From: Fodinicurvata sediminis DSM 21159
Lineage (GTDB): Bacteria; Pseudomonadota; Alphaproteobacteria; Kiloniellales; DSM-21159
NCBI RefSeq assembly: GCF_000420625.1
Contig: NZ_ATVH01000015.1
Coordinates: forward strand, 1-64,000
Direction: 5' to 3'
Length of the DNA stretch: 64,000 nt
Every line of letters begins with the position of its first letter. Position 1 is the first letter of the stretch. Below the pieces are notes generated by a model. That model was given only the letters and a program-made list of their open reading frames with translations, did not search any database and had not been told where the DNA came from. Below are positions 52,380 through 61,591 of this stretch, piece after piece. The position numbers were made by a program, and so were the translations under genes.

Positions 52380-52859
52380 ATGCAACTTTCTGTCTACAGC
52401 GACTATGCGCTGCGCCTGCTGATGCGGCTTGCCCTGGACCCGGATAGGCTGGTGACCATTCAGGAAGTGGCCGATTCCTATGGAATATCGCGCAACCACC
52501 TGATGAAGATTGCCTACGCCCTGGGGCAGCACGGCTTCATCACAACCCTGCGCGGGCGCAGGGGCGGCCTGAAGTTGGCGCGCCCGGCCGAGGAGATCGG
52601 CCTGGGTGAAGTGGTGCGCGTGACCGAGGACAGTCTGGACCTGGTCGAGTGTTTCAATGCGCAGACAAACAGTTGTGTCCTGGCGCCCCATTGTCAATTG
52701 AAAGGCATTCTGGGTGAGGCACTGGAGGCTTTCCTGGCTGTGCTCGATCGCTATAGCCTCGCTGACCTGACGCGACAGCCAGGGCTGCTTGCCGCTTGCA
52801 TGATTCCATCGCAGCCAATTCGTGAGGAGGGCCTTCATGGCCAGCGTGACCCGAGATAA
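52380..52859 (+). CDS. nsrR: Rrf2-family regulator, NsrR-like
   Basis: A 159-residue NO-sensing-type repressor. MQLSVYSDYALRLLMRLALD, SRNHLMKIAYALGQHGFITT and LRGRRGGLKLARPAEEIGL match NsrR, with cluster Cys residues in VECFNAQTNSCVLAPHCQL. It is divergent from the haemoglobin-ferredoxin operon and overlaps the nnrS gene by 23 bp, so regulator and NnrS are co-expressed. The C-terminal tail after ADLTRQPG is unlike the first copy. Confidence 0.88.
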   Translation: MQLSVYSDYALRLLMRLALDPDRLVTIQEVADSYGISRNHLMKIAYALGQHGFITTLRGRRGGLKLARPAEEIGLGEVVRVTEDSLDLVECFNAQTNSCVLAPHCQLKGILGEALEAFLAVLDRYSLADLTRQPGLLAACMIPSQPIREEGLHGQRDPR

Positions 52860-54054
52860 CAGCTCTGAGCAAACCAGGGGCCGGTGGTTTGCACTCTTTG
52901 CCTATGGATTTCGCCCCTTCTTTCTGGCGGCGGGTGTTTATGCCGTCGTCGCCTTGCTGATCTGGCTGCATGCACTGGCCGGGGGCGTCTGGCCGACCGC
53001 CTTCATGTCGGCCATCGACTGGCATGCCCACGAGATGATCTTCGGTTTCGCCGCTGCGGCCATGGCGGGCTTTATCCTGACGGCCGTGCCCAACTGGACC
53101 GGCGAGGGCGGTTTCCATGGCTGGCGCCTGGCTGCTCTGGCGCTGGCCTGGCTGGCGGGGCGCCTGGCGTTGAATCCCTACATGCCGCTGCCGCTTGTCT
53201 GGGGCGCTGTCGTCGACCTGGCTTTCTTCCCCCTGTTGGTTCTGACGGTGCTGCCGGGACTGCTGCGCCTGCGTACGCGGCGCAACATGATTTTCCCCTT
53301 CCTGCTGCTGCTATTCTGGAGCGGAAACCTGCTGTTCCATCTGGACCAGCTGGGGCTGCTCCAGGCCAGTGCACGGACCGGACTGTTCCTGGCCATCAAC
53401 GGCCTGCTCGTGGTCCTGGCCCTGCTGGGTGGACGTATCATTCCAGCCTTCACGCGCAATTACCTGAAATCGCGCGATCTATCGCTGACCCTGGAAAGTC
53501 CGCGCTGGCTCGAGATTTCCGCCCTGGCGGCTCTCCTGGCCATGCTGTTGTTGGACCTCTGGCAGGTGGAGAGCCTTGCGGCCGGGTATGCGGCCCTTCT
53601 GGCCGGACTGCTGAACGCGGCACGGCTGCTGTGTTGGCAAGGTTGGCGGAGCTGGCGTGCGTCCATCGTCTGGATCCTGCATCTCGGTTTCCTATGGCTT
53701 CCGCTTGGCCTGCTCTTGAAGGGACTATGGCTGGTCTGGGCTCTGCCCATCGCGTCCGGCTGGTTGCATGCCATCACGATCGGTGCCTTTGCCACCATGA
53801 TCCTGGCCGTGATGACACGGGCCACCCTGGGGCATACCGGCCGGAGTATCGTGGCCGGTCCGATGACCGCGCTCAGCTATGTCCTGATCCTTGTCGCGGC
53901 GCTTCTGAGGGTTCTGTTGCCGGTGTTGCCGCCGGAGGTCTACCAGGCTGGGGTGATCCTTTCAGGTGCGGCCTGGATCGGTGCCTTCAGCCTGTTCCTT
54001 CTGGCCTATGGGCCGATGCTCCTGCGGCCACGGGTGGATGGCAAGCCGGGTTGA
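52837..54054 (+). CDS. nnrS: NnrS-family haem-copper membrane protein
   Basis: A 405-residue protein with about twelve membrane helices. LFAYGFRPFFLAAGVYAVVA, DWHAHEMIFGFAAAAMAGFI (conserved HAHE), LTAVPNWTG, GGRIIPAFTRN and MTRATLGHTGR are NnrS hallmarks. NnrS protects cells against NO stress, probably through its metal centre. The start is the ATG at 52837 (GAGGAGGG upstream), inside the end of the NsrR gene. It is convergent with the fnr gene. Confidence 0.93.
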   Translation: MASVTRDNSSEQTRGRWFALFAYGFRPFFLAAGVYAVVALLIWLHALAGGVWPTAFMSAIDWHAHEMIFGFAAAAMAGFILTAVPNWTGEGGFHGWRLAALALAWLAGRLALNPYMPLPLVWGAVVDLAFFPLLVLTVLPGLLRLRTRRNMIFPFLLLLFWSGNLLFHLDQLGLLQASARTGLFLAINGLLVVLALLGGRIIPAFTRNYLKSRDLSLTLESPRWLEISALAALLAMLLLDLWQVESLAAGYAALLAGLLNAARLLCWQGWRSWRASIVWILHLGFLWLPLGLLLKGLWLVWALPIASGWLHAITIGAFATMILAVMTRATLGHTGRSIVAGPMTALSYVLILVAALLRVLLPVLPPEVYQAGVILSGAAWIGAFSLFLLAYGPMLLRPRVDGKPG

Positions 54055-54067
54055 TCTGCTTCAGCTA

Positions 54068-54856
54068 TCAGCTACTGCCGGACAGCGCCTGCAGCCGAGT
54101 GAAATCCAGCAGGGCGACTCGGTAGGTTTCACGGACCTCGATGATCTGCTCCTGGCGTAGGCGAGAAAAGCTGCGGCTGACGGTTTCCAGGGTCAGTCCC
54201 AGGTAATCGGCGATGTCGCCGCGGGTCATGGGCAGGGTAATGCAGCTCTCGTCGCTGTCATGACGCAGCTGGCGTTGCCGCACGTCCAGGAGGAAGGAGG
54301 CAACGCGTTCCTGTGCCGTTTTCCGTCCAAGCAGCAGCATCTGCTCCTGAGCGGCATCCAGTTCACCGCAGGCCATTTCGTAGAGGCGCTGACGCAGGTG
54401 CGGGTTGTCGTCCGACAGCTTCTCCAGGTCATCCAGAGCGAAGCTGCAGCTGTCCGTGGCCGTGATTGCCTCGGCACTGAAGGTGAAGCTGTTGCGCCGT
54501 GTCAGGCCGATGAAGTCTCCGGTGAAAAGAAAACCCATGACCTGGCGCCGGCCGTCTTGAAGCAGGCGGCTGAGCCGGACCGCACCTTCGGTGATATTGT
54601 AGGCAAAGGTTATGGGGGTGCCTTCGCGGACCAGTGTGGCGCCGGCGGGCGTATGGTGTCGCCGGGTAATACTGTCCAGGCGTGAAAGTTCGCTTTCTTC
54701 GAGGGCGCCGCAAAGCGACAGGGGGCGCACCTCACAGCTGTGGCAATCCTGTGCCGCACAGGACCTGGGCGCGCCTGGGTCAGAAGACACTGCCGTGTTC
54801 TTCCAGCCGGGCTGGCCGCGCTTTGCCCGGACCCGGTACAGGTCTGGTGCCGGCAT
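54068..54856 (-). CDS. fnr: FNR-type oxygen-sensing regulator
   Basis: A 262-residue Crp/Fnr-family activator. The N-terminal Cys set SCAAQDCHSCEVRPLSLC (C33, C38, C41, C49) plus a Cys in ATDSCSFALDDLEKL fits a [4Fe-4S] FNR. The cyclic-nucleotide-like barrel spans about 60-180, and MTRGDIADYLGLTLETVSRS holds the recognition helix with E-x-x-S-R. The start is the ATG at 54856 (GGAGAGG upstream). It is divergent from narK, whose promoter carries an FNR box, so it very likely activates nitrate respiration when oxygen falls. Confidence 0.92.
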   Translation of the reverse strand: MPAPDLYRVRAKRGQPGWKNTAVSSDPGAPRSCAAQDCHSCEVRPLSLCGALEESELSRLDSITRRHHTPAGATLVREGTPITFAYNITEGAVRLSRLLQDGRRQVMGFLFTGDFIGLTRRNSFTFSAEAITATDSCSFALDDLEKLSDDNPHLRQRLYEMACGELDAAQEQMLLLGRKTAQERVASFLLDVRQRQLRHDSDESCITLPMTRGDIADYLGLTLETVSRSFSRLRQEQIIEVRETYRVALLDFTRLQALSGSS

Positions 54857-54982
54857 GACAGCCTCTCCATAGGTGAAGTGCGAGCTGAGTTGAAAGCGTA
54901 AGGTAGAGTCAACCGCCTGTCCAATGGAAAGATGGATGCAATATACAACAATAATGCAAACGATTTTCAGGCGCAGAGCTGT

Positions 54983-55023
54983 CTGATCCAGATCAATGCG
55001 TCCGGCTGGCGCTGACTTATGAT
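54983..55023 (+). promoter_or_regulatory. FNR-dependent narK promoter
   Basis: CTGATCCAGATCAA (54983-54996) matches the FNR box at 9 of 10 positions. TATGAT (55018-55023) is a 5-of-6 match to the -10. With a transcription start near 55030, the box is centred about 41 bases upstream, exactly where a class II FNR site belongs. Confidence 0.8.
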
Positions 55024-55063
55024 GCCTACAGAATGCATGAAACTTCAGGGGTCGGGACCACAC

Positions 55064-56458
55064 ATGACAAGTGCCACCGAAGGGGACAGGACGCCGTCGG
55101 GACAAACGACAGCCCTGGTGATGAGCACCACGGCCTTCACGGTCTGCTTTGCGGTCTGGACCATCTTCTCAATCATCGGAATCCGCATTCGCGAGGATCT
55201 GGGCCTGAACAGCACCGAGTTCGGCCTGTTGATCGGCACGCCGATCCTGACCGGTTCGCTGTCGCGCCTGTTCCTGGGCATCTGGGCCGAACAGTATGGC
55301 GGGCGGCGTGTCCTGGCCCTGGTGATGCTGGCAGCGGCCTTTGCCACCTGGGCGCTGACCTGGGCGGACAGCTATGGCACCTACCTGATCGCCGCCCTGG
55401 GTGTGGGTCTGGCGGGCGGCAGTTTCGCCGTGGGCATCACCTACGTGTCCAAGTGGTATCCGCGTGAACGCCAGGGTACCGTGCTCGGCATCTTCGGCAT
55501 GGGCAATGTCGGCACGGCGGTCACCAAGTTCCTGGCGCCCTTCCTGATGGTCTCCTTCGGCTGGATGATGGTGGCACAGATCTGGGCCATAGCCCTGGCC
55601 GTCATGGCCGTGATCTTCTTCGTGACCACGCGCGACGAGCCCCAGTTGGCCGCCCGGCGGGCCAGCAAGCAGAAGCCCGATTCATTCCTGACCCAGCTCG
55701 AGCCGCTGAAGAACCTACAGGTCTGGCGCTTCTCGCTTTACTACTTCTTCGTTTTCGGGGCCTTCGTGGCCCTGGCCCTCTGGTTGCCCAGCTATTACGT
55801 GAACGTCTACCAACTGGATGTGGTGACAGCGGGCCTGCTGGGGGCCGCCTACTCCGTTCCGGGCAGCCTGTTCCGTGTGCTCGGCGGCGTGCTTTCGGAT
55901 CGCTGGGGCGCACGCCGGGTGATGTACCTGACCTTCCTGGTCTCGCTTGGCTGTACCTTCCTGCTGTCCTATCCGGCCACGGACTACGTGGTGCAGGGGA
56001 TCGAGGGGCCGATCGAGTTCACGCTCGCCATCGGTTTCATCCCCTTCACGATCCTGACCTTCATCCTGGGCTTCTTCATGTCGCTGGGAAAGGCGGCCGT
56101 CTACAAGCATATCCCCGTCTATTATCCGGACCGCGTGGGCGCCGTGGGCGGTGTCGTGGGCATGATCGGCGGCATTGGCGGGTTCGTCCTGCCGCTGGCG
56201 TTCGGGGTCATGAACGACCTGATCGGGGTCTGGACCAGCTGCTTCATGCTGCTGTTCGCGCTCATTGCCGTGGCGCTGACCTGGATGCACTTCGCCATCC
56301 GCCGCATGGAGATGCGGGAATCGCCCGAGTTGGGCGGACCCAAGTACCTGCCCGAGCTTTCGGGCAATCCGCCGCCGGCAGATCGGCCTGCGGCCAGTGG
56401 ATCAGACACGTCTGCCACGCCGACGCGCTGGTCCCGCACCAAGGGAGGCGGTTCATGA
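55064..56458 (+). CDS. narK: nitrate/nitrite transporter, NarK1 type
   Basis: A 464-residue MFS transporter with 12 helices. TTAFTVCFAVWTIFSIIGIR, GRRVLALVMLAAAFATW and GLAGGSFAVGITYVSKWYPR (nitrate signature Arg/Gly region) mark the NarK/Nas family. The start is set at 55064, because the earlier ATG at 55019 lies in the -10 element of the promoter and the one at 55034 lacks a ribosome site. It overlaps the next transporter gene by ATGA. The NarK1 type is a proton-nitrate symporter in related bacteria. Confidence 0.9.
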   Translation: MTSATEGDRTPSGQTTALVMSTTAFTVCFAVWTIFSIIGIRIREDLGLNSTEFGLLIGTPILTGSLSRLFLGIWAEQYGGRRVLALVMLAAAFATWALTWADSYGTYLIAALGVGLAGGSFAVGITYVSKWYPRERQGTVLGIFGMGNVGTAVTKFLAPFLMVSFGWMMVAQIWAIALAVMAVIFFVTTRDEPQLAARRASKQKPDSFLTQLEPLKNLQVWRFSLYYFFVFGAFVALALWLPSYYVNVYQLDVVTAGLLGAAYSVPGSLFRVLGGVLSDRWGARRVMYLTFLVSLGCTFLLSYPATDYVVQGIEGPIEFTLAIGFIPFTILTFILGFFMSLGKAAVYKHIPVYYPDRVGAVGGVVGMIGGIGGFVLPLAFGVMNDLIGVWTSCFMLLFALIAVALTWMHFAIRRMEMRESPELGGPKYLPELSGNPPPADRPAASGSDTSATPTRWSRTKGGGS

Positions 56459-57792
56459 GCGATGCATCACCCAAGCCCGGCAAGACCTGGCTGGAGCGCT
56501 GGGAACCAAACGACGAGGCCTTCTGGCAGGAGCAGGGCCGCAAGTTTGCCTGGCGCACCCTGATCCTGACCACGGCAAGCCTGGTCATGGCCTTCATTGT
56601 CTGGTTCGTTATCTCGGCCCTGGTGGTGCGTTTGCCCAATGCCGGATTCGATTTCACCAGCGGGCAACTGTTCTGGCTGGCCTCCATGCCGGGATTGGCC
56701 GGTGGAACACTGCGCGTGGTGCATACCTTCCTGACGCCGATCTTCGGGACGCGCCATGTGGTCACCTTCTCGACCCTGTCGCTGCTGATCCCTCTAGTGG
56801 GTTGGTTCTTCGCGGTCCAGAATCCCGAAACCCCCTTCTGGATCCTGATGGTCCTGGCCTTTCTGGCGGGATTGGGTGGGGGCAACTTCTCGTCCTTCAT
56901 GCCGTCCACCAGCCTGTTCTTTCCCAAGCGCTTGCAGGGTACGGCGCTGGCCATCCAGGCAGGGGTCGGGAACTTCGGGGTCAGTGTCGTGCAGTTCCTG
57001 ACGCCCTGGGTCATCGGCTTCGCCCTGTTCGGCAGCATCTTCGCCGCACCGCAGATCGGTCCGGATGGCGAGAAGATCTGGCTGCACAACGCGCTATTGA
57101 TCTACGTCCCCTTTGTCGTGGTGCTTTCAGCGCTGTGCTGGATCTACCTGCGCAGCGTGCCGGTTCGGGCCAACCTGCGCGAACAGTTCGACATCTTCGA
57201 ACTGAAGCACGGTCTGATCATGACGATCCTTTACATCATGACCTTCGGGTCCTTTGCCGGGCTGGCTGCCACCTTCCCCCTGCTGATCCGCGAAAGCTAT
57301 GGAGGCTTTTCCGATTCCCCGGATCCTCTGCTCTATGCCTTCATCGGGCCACTGCTGGGCTCGATCATGCGCGTGGTCGCCGGGCCGATCTCGGACCGCT
57401 ATGGCGGCGCCAAGGTCACACAGGTGGCCGGCCTCGGCATGCTGGCCTGCGCCATCGGGGTCAGCTTCTTCCTGACGCCGGAGTCGATGGAGACCTTTCC
57501 ACTGTTCCTGGGGTTCATGCTGGGGCTGTTCTTCTTTTCCGGCATCGGCAACGCCTCGACCTTCAAGCAGATGCCCATGCTGTTCCCGGCTCGCCAGGCC
57601 GCCGGCGTGATCGGCTGGACCAGTGCCATGGCGGCCTATGGGCCCTTTGCCGTGGGCATGTTCTTCGGGGTCTCGCTGTCCCTTTTCGGGCGCACCACCG
57701 AGGTCTTCTATCTGCTGGCCACCTATTACGCCGCCTGCATCCTCATCAACTGGTGGTACTACGCCCGCCGCAACGCCCCCAACCCCTGCTAG
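56455..57792 (+). CDS. narK2: nitrate/nitrite transporter, NarK2 type
   Basis: A 445-residue MFS protein. WLERWEPNDEAFWQEQGRKF at the N-terminus is typical of NarK2/NarU; GLGGGNFSSFMPSTSLFFPK is the nitrate signature in the second pair of helices, and VAGPISDRYGGAKVTQVAGL follows. NarK2 types exchange nitrate for nitrite. It is coupled to NarK1 by a 4-bp overlap; in some relatives the two are fused into one 24-helix protein. narG follows 22 bp later. Confidence 0.93.
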   Translation: MSDASPKPGKTWLERWEPNDEAFWQEQGRKFAWRTLILTTASLVMAFIVWFVISALVVRLPNAGFDFTSGQLFWLASMPGLAGGTLRVVHTFLTPIFGTRHVVTFSTLSLLIPLVGWFFAVQNPETPFWILMVLAFLAGLGGGNFSSFMPSTSLFFPKRLQGTALAIQAGVGNFGVSVVQFLTPWVIGFALFGSIFAAPQIGPDGEKIWLHNALLIYVPFVVVLSALCWIYLRSVPVRANLREQFDIFELKHGLIMTILYIMTFGSFAGLAATFPLLIRESYGGFSDSPDPLLYAFIGPLLGSIMRVVAGPISDRYGGAKVTQVAGLGMLACAIGVSFFLTPESMETFPLFLGFMLGLFFFSGIGNASTFKQMPMLFPARQAAGVIGWTSAMAAYGPFAVGMFFGVSLSLFGRTTEVFYLLATYYAACILINWWYYARRNAPNPC

Positions 57793-57814
57793 GCCGCGCT
57801 GCAAGGAGAGATTC

Positions 57815-60800
57815 ATGAGCCATTTTCTCGACAAACTGATCTACTTCCGCCGTCCCCGGACGGACTTCTCCAACGGACATGGCGTGACCACCCACGAGAA
57901 TCGTTCCTGGGAGGAGGCCTATCGCAAGCGCTGGCAGCACGACAAGGTCGTGCGTTCCACCCACGGCGTGAACTGCACCGGCTCGTGCAGCTGGAAGATC
58001 TACGTGAAGGGCGGGCTGGTCACCTGGGAAACCCAGCAGACGGACTATCCGCGTACGCGCCCCGACCTGCCCAACCATGAGCCGCGCGGCTGTTCGCGCG
58101 GTGCCAGCTATTCCTGGTACCTCTATTCTGCGGCCCGCGTGAAGTACCCGCTGGTGCGCAAGCGCTTGATCCGCCATTGGCAGGAAGCGCGCGAGACCAT
58201 GGAGCCGGTAGCGGCCTGGGCGTCCATTGCCGGTGATCCCGAGAAGATGCGAGAGATCCGCAAGGTGCGCGGACGCGGCGGTTTCGTACGTGCGGACTGG
58301 GACACGGTGAACGAAATCATCGCGGCGGCCAATATCCACACGGCCAAGACCCATGGGCCCGACCGTATTGCCGGCTTCTCGCCAATTCCGGCCATGTCCA
58401 TGGTCAGCTATGCGGCCGGCACCCGCTACCTTTCGCTGATGGGTGGCACCTGCCTGAGCTTCTATGACTGGTACTGCGACCTGCCGCCCTCCTCGCCGCA
58501 GACCTGGGGCGAGCAGACCGACGTGCCGGAGAGTGCCGACTGGTACAACTCCACATTCCTGGTGATCTGGGGGTCCAACGTGCCGCAGACCCGCACACCG
58601 GATGCGCACTTCTATACCGAGGTGCGCTATCGCGGCACCAAGAGTGCGGTGATCTCGCCCGACTACAGCGAGGCCTCGAAGTTTGCCGATCTGTGGCTGT
58701 CGCCGAAGCAGGGCACGGATGCCGCGCTCGCCATGGCCATGGGGCACGTGATCCTGCGAGAGTTCCATCTGGACCGCGAGGTTTCCTATTTCCGCGAATA
58801 CTGCCGCAAGTATTCCGACATGCCCTTCCTGGTGCGCCTGAACGAGCAGGAGGGGCGCCTGGTCCCGGACCGTTTCCTGCGTGCCAGCGACCTGGCGGAT
58901 CAGGGCGGCGAGAGCAACAATGCGGAATGGAAGCCACTGGCCTTCGATGGCAAGACCGGCAAGCTGGTGGTGCCCCAGGGTTCCATCGGATTCCGTTGGG
59001 GCGAGAAGGGCAAGTGGAACCTGGAGGAACGCACTTCGGCCGAAAAGGATACCGAGCTGTCGCTTTCGCTTGCCGACAGCCGAGACGATGTGAAGTCGGT
59101 GGCCTTCCCCTATTTCGGCGGGGGAGAGAACCCGCACTTCGAGGGCAACCCGATCAATGGCAATCCGGGGACAGACGTGCTGGAACGCAACCTGCCGGTG
59201 CGCCGCATCGAAACGGCGGAAGGCCCGGTCTGGGTGGCCTCTGTCTTCGACCTGCTTTGCGGGAATTACGGGCTGGATCTTGGGCTGGGCGGTGAGAGTG
59301 TCGCTACCTCCTATGACGACAACGTTCCCTATACCCCGGCCTGGCAGGAGCAGATCACGGGTGTGCCGCGCCAATCGGTCATCGCGCTCGCCCGCGAGTT
59401 CGCCCGCAATGCCGAGGAGACCCACGGCAAGTCCATGGTGATCCTGGGGGCCGGGCTGAACCACTGGTACCACACGGACATGATCTATCGCGGCATCATC
59501 AACCTTCTGGTCCTGTGCGGTTGCGTCGGGCAGAGCGGTGGCGGCTGGTCGCACTATGTGGGACAGGAGAAGCTGCGCCCGCAGACCGGCTGGTTGCCGC
59601 TGGCCTTCGCGCTCGACTGGGGCCGGCCGCCGCGCCAGATGAACAGCACCAGCTACTGGTATGCTCACACCGACCAGTGGCGTTACGAGAAACTGGCGGT
59701 GGACGAGGTGCTCTCGCCGCTGGCCGAGCGGGCGAAGTTTTCCGGCAGCCTGATCGACTTCAACGTGCGCGCCGAACGCATGGGCTGGTTGCCGTCCTCA
59801 CCGCAGTTGGAGGAGAACCCCCTTGAGTTGACCCGCAAGGCGAAGGAGGCGGACAAGGCACCGGCGGACTATGTGTCCGGCCGCCTGAAGGACGGCTCGC
59901 TGCGCATGAGCTGTGAGGATCCGGACGACCCGCGCAATCATCCCCGCAACCTCTTCGTCTGGCGCTCCAACCTGTTGGGGGCCAGCGGCAAGGGGCACGA
60001 GTACTTCCTGAAGCACCTGGTGGGTGCCGATCATGGCGTGCAGGGCAAGGAGCTGGGCGCCGAAGGCGAACTGAAGCCCGAGGAGGTCGCCTGGCACGAC
60101 GAAGCGCCGGAAGGCAAGCTGGACCTGCTGGTCACCATCGACTTCCGCATGTCGACCAGCTGCATGTACTCGGACATCGTCCTGCCCACAGCGACCTGGT
60201 ACGAGAAAAACGACCTCAACACCTCGGACATGCATCCTTTCATCCATCCGCTGTCGGCAGCCGTGGACCCGGTCTGGCAGGCACGGACGGACTGGAACAT
60301 CTTCAAGGGCCTGGCCCGCAAGGTCTCCGAACTCAGCCCTGGACATCTGGGAGAGGAGGAAGACCTGGTGCTCACACCACTGATGCACGATTCCCCGGGC
60401 GAGTTGTCCCAGGCGCTGGACGTGAAGGACTGGAAGAAGGACGAGATCGAGGCCGTCCCGGGCAAGACCATGCCGGCCATGACGGTGGTCAAGCGCGATT
60501 ATCCCAACCTCTACCACCGCTTCACTTCGCTGGGCCCGCTGATGGAAAGCCAGGGCAACGGCGGCAAGGGCATGGCCTGGAAGACCGACGAGGAGGTCGA
60601 GTTTCTCAAGCAGCTCAACGGCACGGTGCGCGATCCCGTCAGTGGCGAGGAACGTGCCAGGATCGAGAGCGACATCGATGCCTGCGAGGTCATCCTGTCA
60701 CTGGCACCCGAAACCAATGGGCATGTGGCAGTCAAGGCCTGGGAGTCGCTGAGCGGCACCACGGGCCGGGATCATGGGCATCTGGCCCTGCCGCGCGAGG

Positions 60801-61579
60801 ACGACAAGATACGATATCGCGATGTGCAAGCACAGCCGCGCAAGATCATCTCGTCGCCGATCTGGTCGGGTCTGGAATCCGAGAAGGTCAGCTACAATGC
60901 CTGCTACACCAACGTGCACGAGCAGATTCCCTGGCGCACCCTGACCGGACGTCAGCAGCTCTATCAGGATCATCCCTGGATGCGGGCCTTCGGCGAGGCA
61001 CTGGCCGTCTATCGTCCACCCATCGACACCCGCACGCTGAAGGGCTCGCACGGCGTGCGCGAGAACGGAAACAAGGAAGTTGTGCTGAACTTCATCACGC
61101 CGCACCAGAAGTGGGGCATTCACAGCACCTATACCGACAACCTGCTGATGCTGACCCTCTCGCGCGGCGGACCGATCGTCTGGATCAGCGAGGTCGATGC
61201 GGCCAAGGCCGACATCGAGGACAACGACTGGATCGAGTTGTTCAATGCCAACGGGGCGCTGACCGCGCGGGCCGTGGTCAGCCAGCGGGTCAAGGAAGGC
61301 ATGTGTCTGATGTACCACGCCCAGGAGAAGGTGGTGAACGTCCCAGGCTCGGAGATCACGGGCCTGCGCGGTGGCATCCACAACTCGGTCACCCGTATCG
61401 TCACCAAGCCGACGCACATGATCGGTGGCTATGCCCAGCAAAGCTATGGCTTCAACTACTACGGCACGATCGGATCCAACCGCGACGAGTTCATCGTCTG
61501 CCGAAAGATGAAAACCGTTGACTGGATGGAGGCCGAGGGCCTGCCCGGTCGCACCACCGCCACGCCGGCAGCGGAATAG
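57815..61579 (+). CDS. narG: respiratory nitrate reductase alpha subunit
   Basis: A 1254-residue molybdenum bis-MGD subunit that reduces nitrate to nitrite on the cytoplasmic face, anchored to NarHI. The FS0 cluster ligands are H50, C54, C58 (HGVNCTGSCSW) and C93 (RGCSRGAS). The Mo-binding Asp lies in FLVIWGSNVPQTRTPDAHFY. The C-terminal SITRIV-like stretch (NSVTRIVTKPTHMIGGYAQQ) and SYGFNYYGTIGSNRDE are standard. No twin-arginine signal, as expected for NarG. The start has AAGGAGAG. It belongs to one operon with narK1-K2 upstream and narHJI downstream. Confidence 0.98.
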   Translation: MSHFLDKLIYFRRPRTDFSNGHGVTTHENRSWEEAYRKRWQHDKVVRSTHGVNCTGSCSWKIYVKGGLVTWETQQTDYPRTRPDLPNHEPRGCSRGASYSWYLYSAARVKYPLVRKRLIRHWQEARETMEPVAAWASIAGDPEKMREIRKVRGRGGFVRADWDTVNEIIAAANIHTAKTHGPDRIAGFSPIPAMSMVSYAAGTRYLSLMGGTCLSFYDWYCDLPPSSPQTWGEQTDVPESADWYNSTFLVIWGSNVPQTRTPDAHFYTEVRYRGTKSAVISPDYSEASKFADLWLSPKQGTDAALAMAMGHVILREFHLDREVSYFREYCRKYSDMPFLVRLNEQEGRLVPDRFLRASDLADQGGESNNAEWKPLAFDGKTGKLVVPQGSIGFRWGEKGKWNLEERTSAEKDTELSLSLADSRDDVKSVAFPYFGGGENPHFEGNPINGNPGTDVLERNLPVRRIETAEGPVWVASVFDLLCGNYGLDLGLGGESVATSYDDNVPYTPAWQEQITGVPRQSVIALAREFARNAEETHGKSMVILGAGLNHWYHTDMIYRGIINLLVLCGCVGQSGGGWSHYVGQEKLRPQTGWLPLAFALDWGRPPRQMNSTSYWYAHTDQWRYEKLAVDEVLSPLAERAKFSGSLIDFNVRAERMGWLPSSPQLEENPLELTRKAKEADKAPADYVSGRLKDGSLRMSCEDPDDPRNHPRNLFVWRSNLLGASGKGHEYFLKHLVGADHGVQGKELGAEGELKPEEVAWHDEAPEGKLDLLVTIDFRMSTSCMYSDIVLPTATWYEKNDLNTSDMHPFIHPLSAAVDPVWQARTDWNIFKGLARKVSELSPGHLGEEEDLVLTPLMHDSPGELSQALDVKDWKKDEIEAVPGKTMPAMTVVKRDYPNLYHRFTSLGPLMESQGNGGKGMAWKTDEEVEFLKQLNGTVRDPVSGEERARIESDIDACEVILSLAPETNGHVAVKAWESLSGTTGRDHGHLALPREDDKIRYRDVQAQPRKIISSPIWSGLESEKVSYNACYTNVHEQIPWRTLTGRQQLYQDHPWMRAFGEALAVYRPPIDTRTLKGSHGVRENGNKEVVLNFITPHQKWGIHSTYTDNLLMLTLSRGGPIVWISEVDAAKADIEDNDWIELFNANGALTARAVVSQRVKEGMCLMYHAQEKVVNVPGSEITGLRGGIHNSVTRIVTKPTHMIGGYAQQSYGFNYYGTIGSNRDEFIVCRKMKTVDWMEAEGLPGRTTATPAAE

Positions 61580-61591
61580 GGAGAGCACGCC

